Under the pieces are notes generated by a model. That model saw only the letters and a program-made list of their open reading frames with translations. It searched no databases and was not told the DNA's origin. Source: Mycetocola miduiensis (GTDB lineage Bacteria; Actinomycetota; Actinomycetes; Actinomycetales; Microbacteriaceae). From it: DNA of 64,000 bases. The stretch covers positions 46,485-110,484 of the forward strand of contig NZ_FOVM01000010.1 of the NCBI RefSeq assembly GCF_900115155.1, given 5' to 3'. Made by a program: the position numbers and the translations under genes. Shown here one piece after another: positions 49,689 through 58,258 of the stretch (positions are counted from its first letter, which is position 1; the number at the start of each line of letters is the position of its first letter).

Positions 49689-51107
49689 ATGTCAGACGTT
49701 CTGATTGACCGCCCCGAACTCGCAAGCCTTGGGCAGTACGAATTCGGATGGTCGGACTCGGACGCCGCGGGTGCTTCGGCCCGACGCGGTGTCTCACCTG
49801 AGGTCGTCACCGACATTTCTCGCCTGAAAGATGAAGACGAGTGGATGCTGCAGCGCCGGCTCAAGGGCCTCGCCCTGTTCGAGCGCAAGCCGATGCCGAC
49901 CTGGGGCGCAGATCTCTCCGAGATCGACTTCGACAACATCAAGTACTTCGTCCGCTCCACCGAGAAGCAGGCGCAGACCTGGGAAGACCTCCCGGACGAC
50001 ATCAAGAACACGTACGAGAAGCTCGGCATCCCCGAGGCGGAGCGCCAGCGTCTCGTCTCCGGTGTGGCCGCACAGTACGAGTCCGAGGTCGTCTACCACC
50101 AGATCAACGAGGACCTCGAACGCCAGGGCGTCATCTTCATGGACACCGACACGGCGCTCAAGGAGCACCCCGAGTTCTTCGAGGAGTACTTCGGCACCGT
50201 GATCCCCGCCGGCGACAACAAGTTCGCCGCCCTGAACACGGCCGTCTGGTCGGGCGGATCGTTCGTCTACGTGCCGCCAGGCGTCCACGTCGAAATCCCG
50301 CTGCAGGCCTACTTCCGGATCAACACCGAGAACATGGGCCAGTTCGAGCGCACGCTGATCATCGCCGACGAAGGCAGCTACGTGCACTACATCGAAGGCT
50401 GCACCGCTCCGATCTACAAGTCTGACTCGCTGCACTCCGCAGTCGTCGAGATCATCGTCAAGAAGAATGCCCGCGTTCGCTACACGACGATCCAGAACTG
50501 GTCGAACAACGTCTACAACCTCGTCACCAAGCGTGCGACGGCCGCCGAAGGCGCGACCATGGAGTGGATCGACGGCAACATCGGTTCCAAGGTCACCATG
50601 AAGTACCCGTCGATCTTCCTGATGGGCGAGCACGCCAAGGGTGAGACCCTCTCGGTTGCCTTCGCTGGCCCCGGCCAGCACCAGGATGCCGGCGCCAAGA
50701 TGATCCACATGGCTCCGTACACGCAGTCGTCGATCGTTTCCAAGTCGATTGCCCGTGGCGGCGGTCGTGCCGGCTACCGCGGTGAGGTCCGGGTGGATGC
50801 CAACGCGCACCACGCCGCGAACACGGTGCGCTGTGACGCCCTCCTGGTCGACACGATCTCGCGGAGCGACACTTACCCGGCCATCGACATCCGCGTCGAC
50901 GACGTCCAGCTCGGCCACGAAGCGACCGTCTCCAAGGTGAGCGAAGAGCAGCTCTTCTACCTGATGAGCCGCGGCATGCCCGAGGACGAAGCGATGGCGA
51001 TGATCGTCCGCGGCTTCATCGAGCCCATCGCCCGTGAACTCCCCATGGAATATGCACTCGAACTCAACAAGCTCATCGAAATGGGCATGGAAGGATCGGT
51101 CGGCTAA
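49689..51107 (+). CDS. sufB: Fe-S cluster assembly protein SufB
   Basis: 472-aa scaffold subunit of SufBCD. It contains [39 protein letters not shown] with the conserved Cys, and the long beta-helix ending [20 protein letters not shown]. The ATG at 49689 is 7 nt after AGAGG; the TTG at 49683 is too close to it. First gene of sufB-sufD-Rieske-sufC-DUF59. No intein is present, unlike mycobacterial SufB. Confidence 0.95.
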   Translation: MSDVLIDRPELASLGQYEFGWSDSDAAGASARRGVSPEVVTDISRLKDEDEWMLQRRLKGLALFERKPMPTWGADLSEIDFDNIKYFVRSTEKQAQTWEDLPDDIKNTYEKLGIPEAERQRLVSGVAAQYESEVVYHQINEDLERQGVIFMDTDTALKEHPEFFEEYFGTVIPAGDNKFAALNTAVWSGGSFVYVPPGVHVEIPLQAYFRINTENMGQFERTLIIADEGSYVHYIEGCTAPIYKSDSLHSAVVEIIVKKNARVRYTTIQNWSNNVYNLVTKRATAAEGATMEWIDGNIGSKVTMKYPSIFLMGEHAKGETLSVAFAGPGQHQDAGAKMIHMAPYTQSSIVSKSIARGGGRAGYRGEVRVDANAHHAANTVRCDALLVDTISRSDTYPAIDIRVDDVQLGHEATVSKVSEEQLFYLMSRGMPEDEAMAMIVRGFIEPIARELPMEYALELNKLIEMGMEGSVG

Positions 51108-52325
51108 ATGACGATCTCCGCGCCGGAAGCAACAACCACGAAGCTCGAGAACACCGGGCAGCTTGGCTACAAGAAGCACACCGACGGCGGATGGGGACTC
51201 GTCCCGATCCAGACCCGTTCCGAACGGTTCGCGTCAACGAACGTCGAAGATTTCCCTGCCGTCACCGGACGGGAAGCCGTCTGGAAGCTCACCCCGATCG
51301 ACCGGGTGGCCGACCTCATCGACGGACAGCTCGACGGCGGTGAATACGCTATCGACGCCACCCTGGTGAATGACGTGGACGTGAGCTGGGTCGACCGCAC
51401 AGACGCCAGGATCGGCACTGCAGGAACGCCCGAGGAACGCGCATCGGCAAACGCCTGGACGCAGTTCGACAAGGCCCTCGCCATCACCGTGTCCGGCGAA
51501 GAACCGAAGACCGTCCGGGTTCGCCGCTCCGAGCTCGGCACGAGCCCCCGCGCGGCGCACGTCCTGCTCGAGGCCAAGCCGTTCAGCACCGGGCTCGTCA
51601 TCCTCGCGAACGCCGGCCAGGCCCGCCTGACCGAGAACGTCGAAATTATCGTCGGCGAGGGCGCTAATCTCACCGTCGTCACCGTCCAGCAGTGGGATGA
51701 CGACGCGGCCCACCTCGCGTCGCACTTCACCACCGTCGGCCGTGATGCCCGCGTCAAGCACGTCGTCGTCACCCTCGGCGGCAGTGTCGTCCGCGTCAAC
51801 CCGTCGACCCACCTCAACGCCCAGGGCGGAGAGGTCGAAGCGCTCGGTCTGTACTTCGCGGATGCCGGCCAGCACCTCGAACAGCAGGTCTACGTCGACC
51901 ACGACGCACCGCACACTCGCAGCCGCGTCACCTACAAGGGCGCCCTCCAGGGTGAAGGCGCACGCACCGTGTGGATCGGCGACGTCCTGATCCGCCAGTC
52001 GGCGACGGGAACAGACAGTTACGAGCAGAACCGGAACCTCGTCCTCACCGACGGGACCCGCGCAGACTCGGTTCCCAACCTCGAAATCGAGACCGGCGAC
52101 ATCGCCGGCGCCGGCCATGCCAGCGCCACCGGGCGTTTCGACGACGAGCAGCTGTTCTACCTGCAGGCCCGCGGCATCACGGAGGAAGAGGCACGCCGCC
52201 TCGTCGTCCGGGGATTCCTCACCGAGATCGTGCAGCAGATCGGCGACGCCGAACTGCAGGAACGACTCGAGATCGCCATCGAGGAAGAACTGAACGGAAC
52301 CAACCTGTCGACGGACGGACGCTAA
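51108..52325 (+). CDS. sufD: Fe-S cluster assembly protein SufD
   Basis: 405-aa SufB paralogue forming the scaffold heterodimer. It has the N-terminal helical part (SERFASTNVEDFPAVTGREA), the beta-helix VYVDHDAPHTRSRVTYKGAL and the C-terminal FDDEQLFYLQARGITEEEAR block. The start codon directly follows the sufB stop, implying coupled translation. Confidence 0.94.
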   Translation: MTISAPEATTTKLENTGQLGYKKHTDGGWGLVPIQTRSERFASTNVEDFPAVTGREAVWKLTPIDRVADLIDGQLDGGEYAIDATLVNDVDVSWVDRTDARIGTAGTPEERASANAWTQFDKALAITVSGEEPKTVRVRRSELGTSPRAAHVLLEAKPFSTGLVILANAGQARLTENVEIIVGEGANLTVVTVQQWDDDAAHLASHFTTVGRDARVKHVVVTLGGSVVRVNPSTHLNAQGGEVEALGLYFADAGQHLEQQVYVDHDAPHTRSRVTYKGALQGEGARTVWIGDVLIRQSATGTDSYEQNRNLVLTDGTRADSVPNLEIETGDIAGAGHASATGRFDDEQLFYLQARGITEEEARRLVVRGFLTEIVQQIGDAELQERLEIAIEEELNGTNLSTDGR

Positions 52326-52327
52326 AC

Positions 52328-52651
52328 GTGGCCGAACTCGTCTGCGCCCTCAGTGACCTCACAGTCAATGAGGCGAAGCGTGTCGTCGTCGGCGGCAAAC
52401 CCATCGCTCTCGTCCTCGACGGCAGCGGCGACGTCCACGCGATCGGTGACACCTGCACGCACGGTGACATCTCCCTGTCGGAGGGGTTCGTCGAGAATGA
52501 CACCCTCGAATGTTGGGCGCACGGCTCGCAGTTCTCCCTCCGCACCGGCAAGCCGCTGTCGCTTCCCGCCTACGAACCCGTCCCGGTCTACTCGGTAGAA
52601 CTCACCGACGGCAACATTTTCATCGACCCGACTGTAACGAAAGAGATCTAA
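52328..52651 (+). CDS. Rieske [2Fe-2S] ferredoxin of the suf operon
   Basis: 107-aa non-heme ferredoxin. The Rieske ligands are visible as CTHGDI and CWAHGSQF (Cys-x-His, then Cys-x2-His). The GTG start at 52328 lies 2 nt after the sufD stop, and sufC begins 4 nt after this gene. A Rieske protein in this position is common in actinobacterial suf operons; it may supply electrons. Confidence 0.9.
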   Translation: MAELVCALSDLTVNEAKRVVVGGKPIALVLDGSGDVHAIGDTCTHGDISLSEGFVENDTLECWAHGSQFSLRTGKPLSLPAYEPVPVYSVELTDGNIFIDPTVTKEI

Positions 52652-52655
52652 GCTC

Positions 52656-53420
52656 ATGGCTGTACTTGAAATCCGCGACCTGCACGTCAGCGTCGAGACC
52701 GACCAGGGATCCAAGCCCATCCTGCGCGGCGTCGACCTCACCATTCGCAAGGGCGAAACACACGCCATCATGGGCCCCAACGGCTCAGGCAAGTCCACCC
52801 TTGCTTACACGATCGCCGGCCACCCGAAATACACGGTCAACTCCGGATCGATCACCCTCGACGGACAGGACGTCCTCGCGATGACCGTCGACGAGCGCGC
52901 CCGCGCCGGCCTGTTCCTCGCCATGCAGTACCCGGTGGAGATCCCCGGGGTCACGGTGACGAACTTCCTGCGCACCGCGAAGACCGCGATCGATGGCGAA
53001 GCACCGCCCATCCGCCACTGGATCAAAGACGTCAAGTCCTCGATGAAGAACCTCCGGATGGACTCGACCTTCGCCGAGCGCAACGTCAACGAAGGCTTCT
53101 CCGGTGGCGAGAAGAAGCGCCACGAAATCCTCCAGCTCGAGCTGCTCAAGCCGACCTTCGCAGTTCTCGACGAGACCGACTCCGGCCTCGACGTCGACGC
53201 GCTCAAGATTGTCTCAGAGGGCGTGAACCGTGCCAAGGAAAACACCAACCTCGGCGTTCTCCTGATCACGCACTACACGCGCATCCTCCGCTACATCAAG
53301 CCGGACTTCGTCCACGTCTTCGTCGACGGCCGCATCGCTGAAGAGGGTGGCCCCGAACTGGCCGACCGTCTCGAAGACGAGGGCTACGACCGCTTCCTCG
53401 TCGGCGAAGCAACGGCGTAA
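52656..53420 (+). CDS. sufC: Fe-S cluster assembly ATPase SufC
   Basis: 254-aa ABC-type ATPase of the SufBCD complex. Walker A is GPNGSGKSTLAYTI (near 38), the signature reads FSGGEKKRHEILQL, and Walker B runs into LDETDSGLDVDAL with the SufC-typical E-T-D. ATG start 4 nt after the Rieske stop. Confidence 0.96.
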   Translation: MAVLEIRDLHVSVETDQGSKPILRGVDLTIRKGETHAIMGPNGSGKSTLAYTIAGHPKYTVNSGSITLDGQDVLAMTVDERARAGLFLAMQYPVEIPGVTVTNFLRTAKTAIDGEAPPIRHWIKDVKSSMKNLRMDSTFAERNVNEGFSGGEKKRHEILQLELLKPTFAVLDETDSGLDVDALKIVSEGVNRAKENTNLGVLLITHYTRILRYIKPDFVHVFVDGRIAEEGGPELADRLEDEGYDRFLVGEATA

Positions 53421-53429
53421 GCTTCGATC

Positions 53430-53759
53430 ATGGTGACCACACTGAGCCCCCAGCGCTTCGACGAAGTCGAAGAGGCCCTCAAAGATGTGATGGATCCCGA
53501 GCTCGGGATCAACATCGTCGACCTCGGGCTGATCTACGACCTCGGCTGGGATGACGAAAACAACGCGCTCGTCATCCACATGACCCTCACCTCCGCCGGC
53601 TGCCCGCTCACGGATGTCCTCGAAGAGCAGACCGCCCAGGCGCTGGACGGCGTCGTCGAGGCATTCCGGATCAACTGGGTCTGGATGCCGCCGTGGGGTC
53701 CTGAGAAGATCACCGACGACGGCCGCGACATGATGCGGGCGCTCGGCTTCTCGATCTGA
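53430..53759 (+). CDS. DUF59/MIP18-family Fe-S assembly factor (SufT-like)
   Basis: 109-aa protein with DPELGINIVDLGLIYDLGWD and the conserved Cys motif LTSAGCPLTDVLEEQ. The family acts in Fe-S maturation as carrier or maturation factor. It is the last suf gene, 9 bp after sufC. The ATG at 53430 has no strong SD, so coupling to sufC is likely. Confidence 0.9.
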   Translation: MVTTLSPQRFDEVEEALKDVMDPELGINIVDLGLIYDLGWDDENNALVIHMTLTSAGCPLTDVLEEQTAQALDGVVEAFRINWVWMPPWGPEKITDDGRDMMRALGFSI

Positions 53760-53773
53760 CCGGGACAACCGGA

Positions 53774-53779
53774 TATCGT
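53774..53779 (+). promoter_or_regulatory. Candidate leaderless -10 element of the C-S lyase gene
   Basis: TATCGT lies 6 nt before the ATG at 53786. A GGAAG overlaps the spacer, so SD-led initiation is also possible. Confidence 0.35.
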
Positions 53780-53785
53780 CGGAAG

Positions 53786-54994
53786 ATGACAGCGATCTCC
53801 TCCGACCCGATCGACATCCTGCGTTCGCGAACGAGCGAAAAATGGGCAGAACATCCTGAGGATGTTCTGCCCATGTTCGTTGCTGAGATGGACTACCCGC
53901 TCGCCGAGCCGATCAAGACGGCGCTGCACGACGCGATCGAGCGTGGAGACGCGGGTTATGTCGCGTCAAGCAACCCGCTGGGCGACGCGTTCCGCGGTTT
54001 CGCACGACGACGCTGGAACTGGGACCTGGACGAGGCACGGCTTCTGTCGACGGCGGATGTCAGCATGGGCATCGTCGAGCTTCTCCGGCAGGTCACCAAG
54101 CCCGGCGACCCTGTCGTGATAACGCCGCCGGTCTACCCGCCGTTCTTCGATCTCGTTCGCGAGGCGGGAGCATCCGTTGAGACCGTTCCGCTCACAGACG
54201 CGGGGGATGGCCTCCGCCTGGACCTGTCGGGCCTCGACCGGGCTTTCTCCAGCGGTGCACGCGCGATCGTGCTGTGCAACCCGCAGAACCCGATCGGGCA
54301 CCCGCACAGCAGGGACGACCTGGCGGCACTGGCCGAGCTCGCCGCCAGGTACGACGTCCGGGTGCTCAGCGACGAGATCCACGCGCCGCTCGTGCAACCC
54401 GGCGCCACGTTCACGCCGTACCTCAGCGTCTCGGAGACGGCGAGAGCCTCCGGTTTTGCGCTGCATTCGGCCAGCAAGGCGTGGAACATCGCCGGACTGA
54501 AGTGCGCCGTTCTCGTGGCCGAGGGGGACGAGCCGTCGGGGATTCTCGACGGAATGCCGTATGAGGTGTCCTGGCGGACGGGACAGTTCGGGATGCTCGC
54601 ATCGGCAGCAGCGTATGCCGACGGAGAGGACTGGCTCGACGGGGTCCTCGAAGCGATCGCAGGCAACATCCGCCTTCTGGATCGTCTGCTTCGCGACCAC
54701 CTGCCTGAGGTGAACTGGCAGCGCCCGGAGGCGAGCTACCTGGCCTGGCTCGATTTCCGCGGCTGCGGCTGGGGCGACGATCCCGCAGAACGCATTCTGC
54801 GTGAGGCAAAGGTCGCGCTCAGCCCTGGCCCCGGGTTCGGCGAACCGGGTGCCGGATTCGCGCGGATGAACATCGCCTGCTCGCCTGAGCTGCTCGAGGA
54901 GGCGGTCAGTCGGATCGCCGCCATCCCGCGCGGTTCGGGGGAGAGCACCCCGCCGGCTGACCGGCGGGGCAGGCTCCCAGCTGCGACACCGTAG
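53786..54994 (+). CDS. PatB/MalY-type PLP-dependent C-S lyase (aminotransferase class I fold)
   Basis: 402-aa PLP enzyme of the cystathionine beta-lyase type. Family motifs are EDVLPMFVAEMDYPLAEPI at the N-terminus, the PVYPPFFDLV segment, NPQNPIG and LSDEIHAPLV. The Schiff-base Lys is in HSASKAWNIAGLK (near 230). It would cleave cystathionine or related thioethers to release a thiol or sulfide. It follows the suf operon by 26 bp. A perfect 33-nt inverted repeat lies in its 5' region. Confidence 0.9.
   Translation: MTAISSDPIDILRSRTSEKWAEHPEDVLPMFVAEMDYPLAEPIKTALHDAIERGDAGYVASSNPLGDAFRGFARRRWNWDLDEARLLSTADVSMGIVELLRQVTKPGDPVVITPPVYPPFFDLVREAGASVETVPLTDAGDGLRLDLSGLDRAFSSGARAIVLCNPQNPIGHPHSRDDLAALAELAARYDVRVLSDEIHAPLVQPGATFTPYLSVSETARASGFALHSASKAWNIAGLKCAVLVAEGDEPSGILDGMPYEVSWRTGQFGMLASAAAYADGEDWLDGVLEAIAGNIRLLDRLLRDHLPEVNWQRPEASYLAWLDFRGCGWGDDPAERILREAKVALSPGPGFGEPGAGFARMNIACSPELLEEAVSRIAAIPRGSGESTPPADRRGRLPAATP
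53842..53874. repeat. Perfect inverted repeat within the C-S lyase coding sequence
   Basis: The 16-nt arms (53842-53857 and 53859-53874) are exact reverse complements around a single G. It falls about 20 codons into the gene and encodes the conserved DVLPM region. Confidence 0.9.
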
Positions 54995-54997
54995 ACT
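54992..54997 (+). promoter_or_regulatory. Candidate -10 element of the ABC-F gene
   Basis: TAGACT overlaps the end of the C-S lyase gene. It predicts transcription from ~55004, giving a ~55-nt, T-rich leader before the TTG start at 55059. Confidence 0.4.
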
Positions 54998-55058
54998 GTC
55001 GGGTTGACCCCTTTGTTTTTTGCGTCTTTTTGGCGCGCCGTCAAGAATTGGACCTGCT

Positions 55059-56657
55059 TTGCTGAGTGTGCACGATCTCGAAATTCGCGTCGGGGCACGG
55101 GTTCTCATGGACGAGGTCAACTTTCGCGTCTCCGACGGCGACAAGATCGGCCTCGTCGGCCGCAACGGTGCAGGCAAGACCACACTGACGAAGGTCCTCG
55201 CCGGCGAGCTGCAGCCGACGAACGGCAAGGTCGAGCGCTCAGGAGAACTCGGTTACCTGCCTCAGGACCCGCGCTCAGGCGACCCGGAAGAGCTCGCGAG
55301 AACCCGCATCCTCAACGCCCGCGGGCTCGGCAGCCTCGTCCTTGGCATGCAGGAAGCCACGATGGGGATGGCGTCGACGGATGCCGCGACGAGCGCAGCC
55401 GCGATGAAGAAGTACGGGAACCTCGAAGAACGGTTCCAGATGCTCGGCGGTTACGCTGCCGAAGCGGAGGCGGCGTCGATCGCAAGCAACCTCAACCTGC
55501 CCGACCGTATTCTCGACCAGCAGCTGAAGACGCTGTCCGGTGGCCAGCGCCGCCGGATCGAGCTCGCCCGGATCCTCTTCTCCGACGCCCGCACGATGAT
55601 CCTCGACGAGCCGACGAACCACCTTGACGCCGACTCGGTGGTCTGGCTTCGTGAGTTCCTCAAAACCTACACCGGCGGGTTCATCGTGATCACCCACGAT
55701 GTGGAGCTCGTCGGCGAAACCGTCAACAAGGTTTTCTACCTCGACGGTAACCGCCAGGTCATCGACGTCTACAACATGAACTGGAAGAACTACCAGCGCC
55801 AGCGCGAAGCCGACGAGGAACGCCGCAAGAAGGAACGCGTCAACGTCGAGAAGAAGGCGACGACCCTGCAGCTGCAGGCCGCCCGGTTCGGCGCGAAGGC
55901 GTCCAAGGCCGCAGCAGCCCACCAGATGGTCGCCCGCGCCGAGAAGATGCTGGCAGGGCTCGATGAGGTTCGTGCCGTCGACCGGGTCGCGAAGCTGCGT
56001 TTCCCTGAGCCGGCGCCTTGCGGTCGGACGCCACTGATGGCATCCAACCTGTCACGCAGTTACGGATCCCTGGAGATCTTCACCGCCGTGGACCTCGCGA
56101 TCGACCGTGGTTCGAAGGTCGTCGTCCTCGGCCTCAACGGCGCCGGAAAGACCACTCTGCTGCGCATCCTCGCCGGAGTGGATGCCCCGGACACCGGCCA
56201 GGTCGAGCCCGGTCACGGGCTGCGGATCGGCTACTACGCGCAGGAGCACGAGACACTCGACGTCAAGCGCAGTGTTCTCGAGAACATGGTGTCATCCTCA
56301 CCGCACATCACCGAGACGGAGGCCCGCAAGGTCCTCGGCTCGTTCCTGTTCACCGGTGACGACTCGCACAAGCCGGCCGGCGTACTCTCCGGTGGAGAGA
56401 AAACCCGCCTTGCTCTCGCCATGATCGTCGTCTCAGGCGCCAACGTGCTGCTCCTCGACGAGCCGACGAACAACCTCGACCCCGCCAGCCGCGCCGAGAT
56501 CCTTGACGCACTCGCGCACTACGCGGGAGCCGTCGTCCTCGTCAGCCACGACGAAGGCGCTGTCCAGGCGCTCAACCCGGAGCGGGTTCTCATCCTGCCT
56601 GATGGTGTTGAGGACCACTGGAACAAGGACTATTTGGAATTGATCGAGCTGGCCTGA
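55059..56657 (+). CDS. ABC-F family ATPase (translation factor-like)
   Basis: 532-aa soluble twin-ABC protein with no membrane domain. The first module has GRNGAGKTTLTKVLAGEL and LSGGQRRRIELARIL; the second has GLNGAGKTTLLRILAGV and LSGGEKTRLALAMIV. The charged inter-domain linker lies around residues 240-300. ABC-F proteins act on the ribosomal E site. The TTG at 55059 is chosen because homologues start at LxVHDLEIR; TTG at 55020 is the alternative. The last 8 codons are copied twice downstream. Confidence 0.9.
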   Translation: MLSVHDLEIRVGARVLMDEVNFRVSDGDKIGLVGRNGAGKTTLTKVLAGELQPTNGKVERSGELGYLPQDPRSGDPEELARTRILNARGLGSLVLGMQEATMGMASTDAATSAAAMKKYGNLEERFQMLGGYAAEAEAASIASNLNLPDRILDQQLKTLSGGQRRRIELARILFSDARTMILDEPTNHLDADSVVWLREFLKTYTGGFIVITHDVELVGETVNKVFYLDGNRQVIDVYNMNWKNYQRQREADEERRKKERVNVEKKATTLQLQAARFGAKASKAAAAHQMVARAEKMLAGLDEVRAVDRVAKLRFPEPAPCGRTPLMASNLSRSYGSLEIFTAVDLAIDRGSKVVVLGLNGAGKTTLLRILAGVDAPDTGQVEPGHGLRIGYYAQEHETLDVKRSVLENMVSSSPHITETEARKVLGSFLFTGDDSHKPAGVLSGGEKTRLALAMIVVSGANVLLLDEPTNNLDPASRAEILDALAHYAGAVVLVSHDEGAVQALNPERVLILPDGVEDHWNKDYLELIELA

Positions 56658-56789
56658 TCGTTCGTAACCGGATCGCGCGCCATCGGAAAAGAGCGCTATT
56701 TGGAACTGATCGAGCTGGCCTGACCGTCCGTAACCGGATCGCGCGCCATCGGAAAAGAGCGCTATTTGGAACTGATCGAGCTGGCCTGA
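56631..56789 (+). repeat. 66-bp tandem repeat spanning the 3' end of the ABC-F gene
   Basis: Unit 1 (56631-56696) starts with the gene's last eight codons plus stop and continues 39 bp. Unit 2 is 56697-56762 and partial unit 3 (27 bp) is 56763-56789. Units differ by a few substitutions (for example GAATTG/GAACTG, TCGTTCG/CCGTCCG). Each copy ends the YLELIELA frame with TGA, so the extra copies are non-coding on the plus strand. The 66-nt period keeps a minus-strand frame open, but I regard that as incidental. Confidence 0.9.
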
Positions 56790-56792
56790 GGG

Positions 56793-57638
56793 TCACCGCA
56801 CGGATGCGTCGAGGATGTCGTCCTCCACGTCGGCATCCGAGCGCTTGGCGACGCGTTTGCGTTCCCGCTCGGCAGCGCGAGTCTGTTCGGCCGGGTCATC
56901 CGCGTTGAGGTGACGGTATTCCTCGCGGATCGCGTACCCGAGGAAGGCGAAGCCGAGCAGCCCAAAGACGATCCACTGCAGGGCATACGACAGGTGCGAC
57001 CCTTCGTCGAGCTCCGGTTTGAACGCGGGGAGCGGGCGGTCCTCGGCCGGTGCCGGCGTTTCGGATGCCATCAGGCCGTATGCGCCGGTGTACACGGGTG
57101 CGTCAAGGCGGTCGTCGAACTGGGCGAGTTCAACGGTGGCCATCTGGCCCTCAGCGGCGCTGCGGCCCTGCAGGGCGGGCTCGCCCGGCTTCAGACGTGC
57201 GGTCACTGTGACGTCGCCGGTCGGCGGGGCAGGCACGACGTCCGGGAGGTCCTGCGCGTTTCCGGTCGGAAGCCATCCGCGGTCGACGATGAAGACGCTG
57301 CCGTTCGACAGCTGCAGGGGAGTGAGGACCTCGAAGCCGGGCTGGCCGTTGCGGGGCCGGTTGCGAACGAGGACCTGCTCATCGACCAGGTAGCTGCCGG
57401 TGACGGACACCGGAGTCCACTCCCGGTTGTCCTCCCACGACTCCGGCGTGGCGAGTGCCTCGTCGAGCGGGATCGGAGCGTTTTCGTAGTTCTGGAGCAC
57501 CCGCGAGTTCTCCAGCCGTTTCTCCTCGAGCCTCGACACCTGCCAGTTCGACAGCAGCACGCAGACGACCGCGAATACAACGGCGACGGCGAGGTAGCCG
57601 AACCACCGCCTGCTGATCACGAATCGCCAGTTCTTCAC
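56793..57638 (-). CDS. SURF1 family cytochrome oxidase assembly protein
   Basis: 281-aa membrane protein with an N-terminal helix (about residues 13-31) and a C-terminal helix (about 218-238). Between them lies the periplasmic domain with VTGSYLVDEQVLVRNRP, GFEVLTPLQL and VDRGWLPTG. SURF1 helps insert heme a into the aa3 oxidase, consistent with ctaA and ctaB in this window. The C-terminal tail is charged. GTG start with GAAGGAAG upstream; overlaps the preceding gene by 4 bp. Confidence 0.9.
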   Translation of the reverse strand: MKNWRFVISRRWFGYLAVAVVFAVVCVLLSNWQVSRLEEKRLENSRVLQNYENAPIPLDEALATPESWEDNREWTPVSVTGSYLVDEQVLVRNRPRNGQPGFEVLTPLQLSNGSVFIVDRGWLPTGNAQDLPDVVPAPPTGDVTVTARLKPGEPALQGRSAAEGQMATVELAQFDDRLDAPVYTGAYGLMASETPAPAEDRPLPAFKPELDEGSHLSYALQWIVFGLLGFAFLGYAIREEYRHLNADDPAEQTRAAERERKRVAKRSDADVEDDILDASVR

Positions 57639-57859
57639 GATGCTTCCTTCGTCGTCAGGGGGAGGGTGGTGACGGGGAAGTCCCGCGCCGCGAGGAAGTC
57701 GTGCAGGTAAGCCCGATGCTCATCGCAGGCGAGCCAGACCTTGACCCGGTCCTCGGTGTGAATCTTCGGGTTGCGCCATTCGATCCGCCATCCGGCCGTG
57801 GCGGGGCAACCGGCCCGGGAACAGGTGAACTGTTCGGGCTCCTGGAACAGTCCGATCAT
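57635..57859 (-). CDS. Small Cys/His-containing protein, possible zinc ribbon
   Basis: 74-aa conserved hypothetical protein. Cys13 and Cys18 (TCSRAGCPATAGW) and a later CDEH (near residue 45) could bind zinc. I recognise the pattern from Microbacteriaceae genomes between DUF3099 and SURF1 genes but know no function. It overlaps both neighbours by 4 bp, so it belongs to their operon. Confidence 0.75.
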   Translation of the reverse strand: MIGLFQEPEQFTCSRAGCPATAGWRIEWRNPKIHTEDRVKVWLACDEHRAYLHDFLAARDFPVTTLPLTTKEAS

Positions 57860-58158
57860 GACGCCTGTCGGTCCTGTTCGTCGTCCTCGGGCGCTTTGCG
57901 CTCAGGGATGGCGACGACACCGCCGGGACGCAACACCGTGGTGTCCGCCGTGGGCGCACCGACGTTGGCGAGGACGACGGCGATGTACGGCAGGCAGATC
58001 GCTCCTGCGGCGCAGACGAACAACCACCAGCCATCGACGAACAGCATCATCACAAGGCACACCACACGGATGCTCATCGCAATCGTGTACTTGAGCATTC
58101 GTGCTCGCCGGTCCGCATCGGGCGACGGCGGCAGTGATGTGATGGATGGCTGTTTCAT
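57856..58158 (-). CDS. DUF3099 family membrane protein
   Basis: 100-aa protein with two hydrophobic helices (about residues 25-42 and 46-66). It has the family start ITSLPPSPDADRRARMLKY and the end motif GGVVAIPERKAPEDDE. Function unknown. GGAG precedes the ATG. First gene of the DUF3099-small protein-SURF1 operon and divergent from fabG. Confidence 0.85.
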   Translation of the reverse strand: MKQPSITSLPPSPDADRRARMLKYTIAMSIRVVCLVMMLFVDGWWLFVCAAGAICLPYIAVVLANVGAPTADTTVLRPGGVVAIPERKAPEDDEQDRQAS

Positions 58159-58258
58159 TCACTCCAAGACTACGCTTGTTTGCGCACCCCCAGCCGGGTT
58201 CGCGCTGGGAAACGCGCGAGGAAATCGCTGGGACACACCACACCACCGAAAGGCCGAC

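Noticed and set aside
49794..51179. 461-codon minus-strand ORF
   Set aside because: Antisense to sufB, which is unambiguous.
56590..56796. Minus-strand 68-codon repeat protein across the 66-bp tandem
   Set aside because: The period of 66 keeps the frame open automatically; no SD and it overlaps the ABC-F 3' end and SURF1 stop region.
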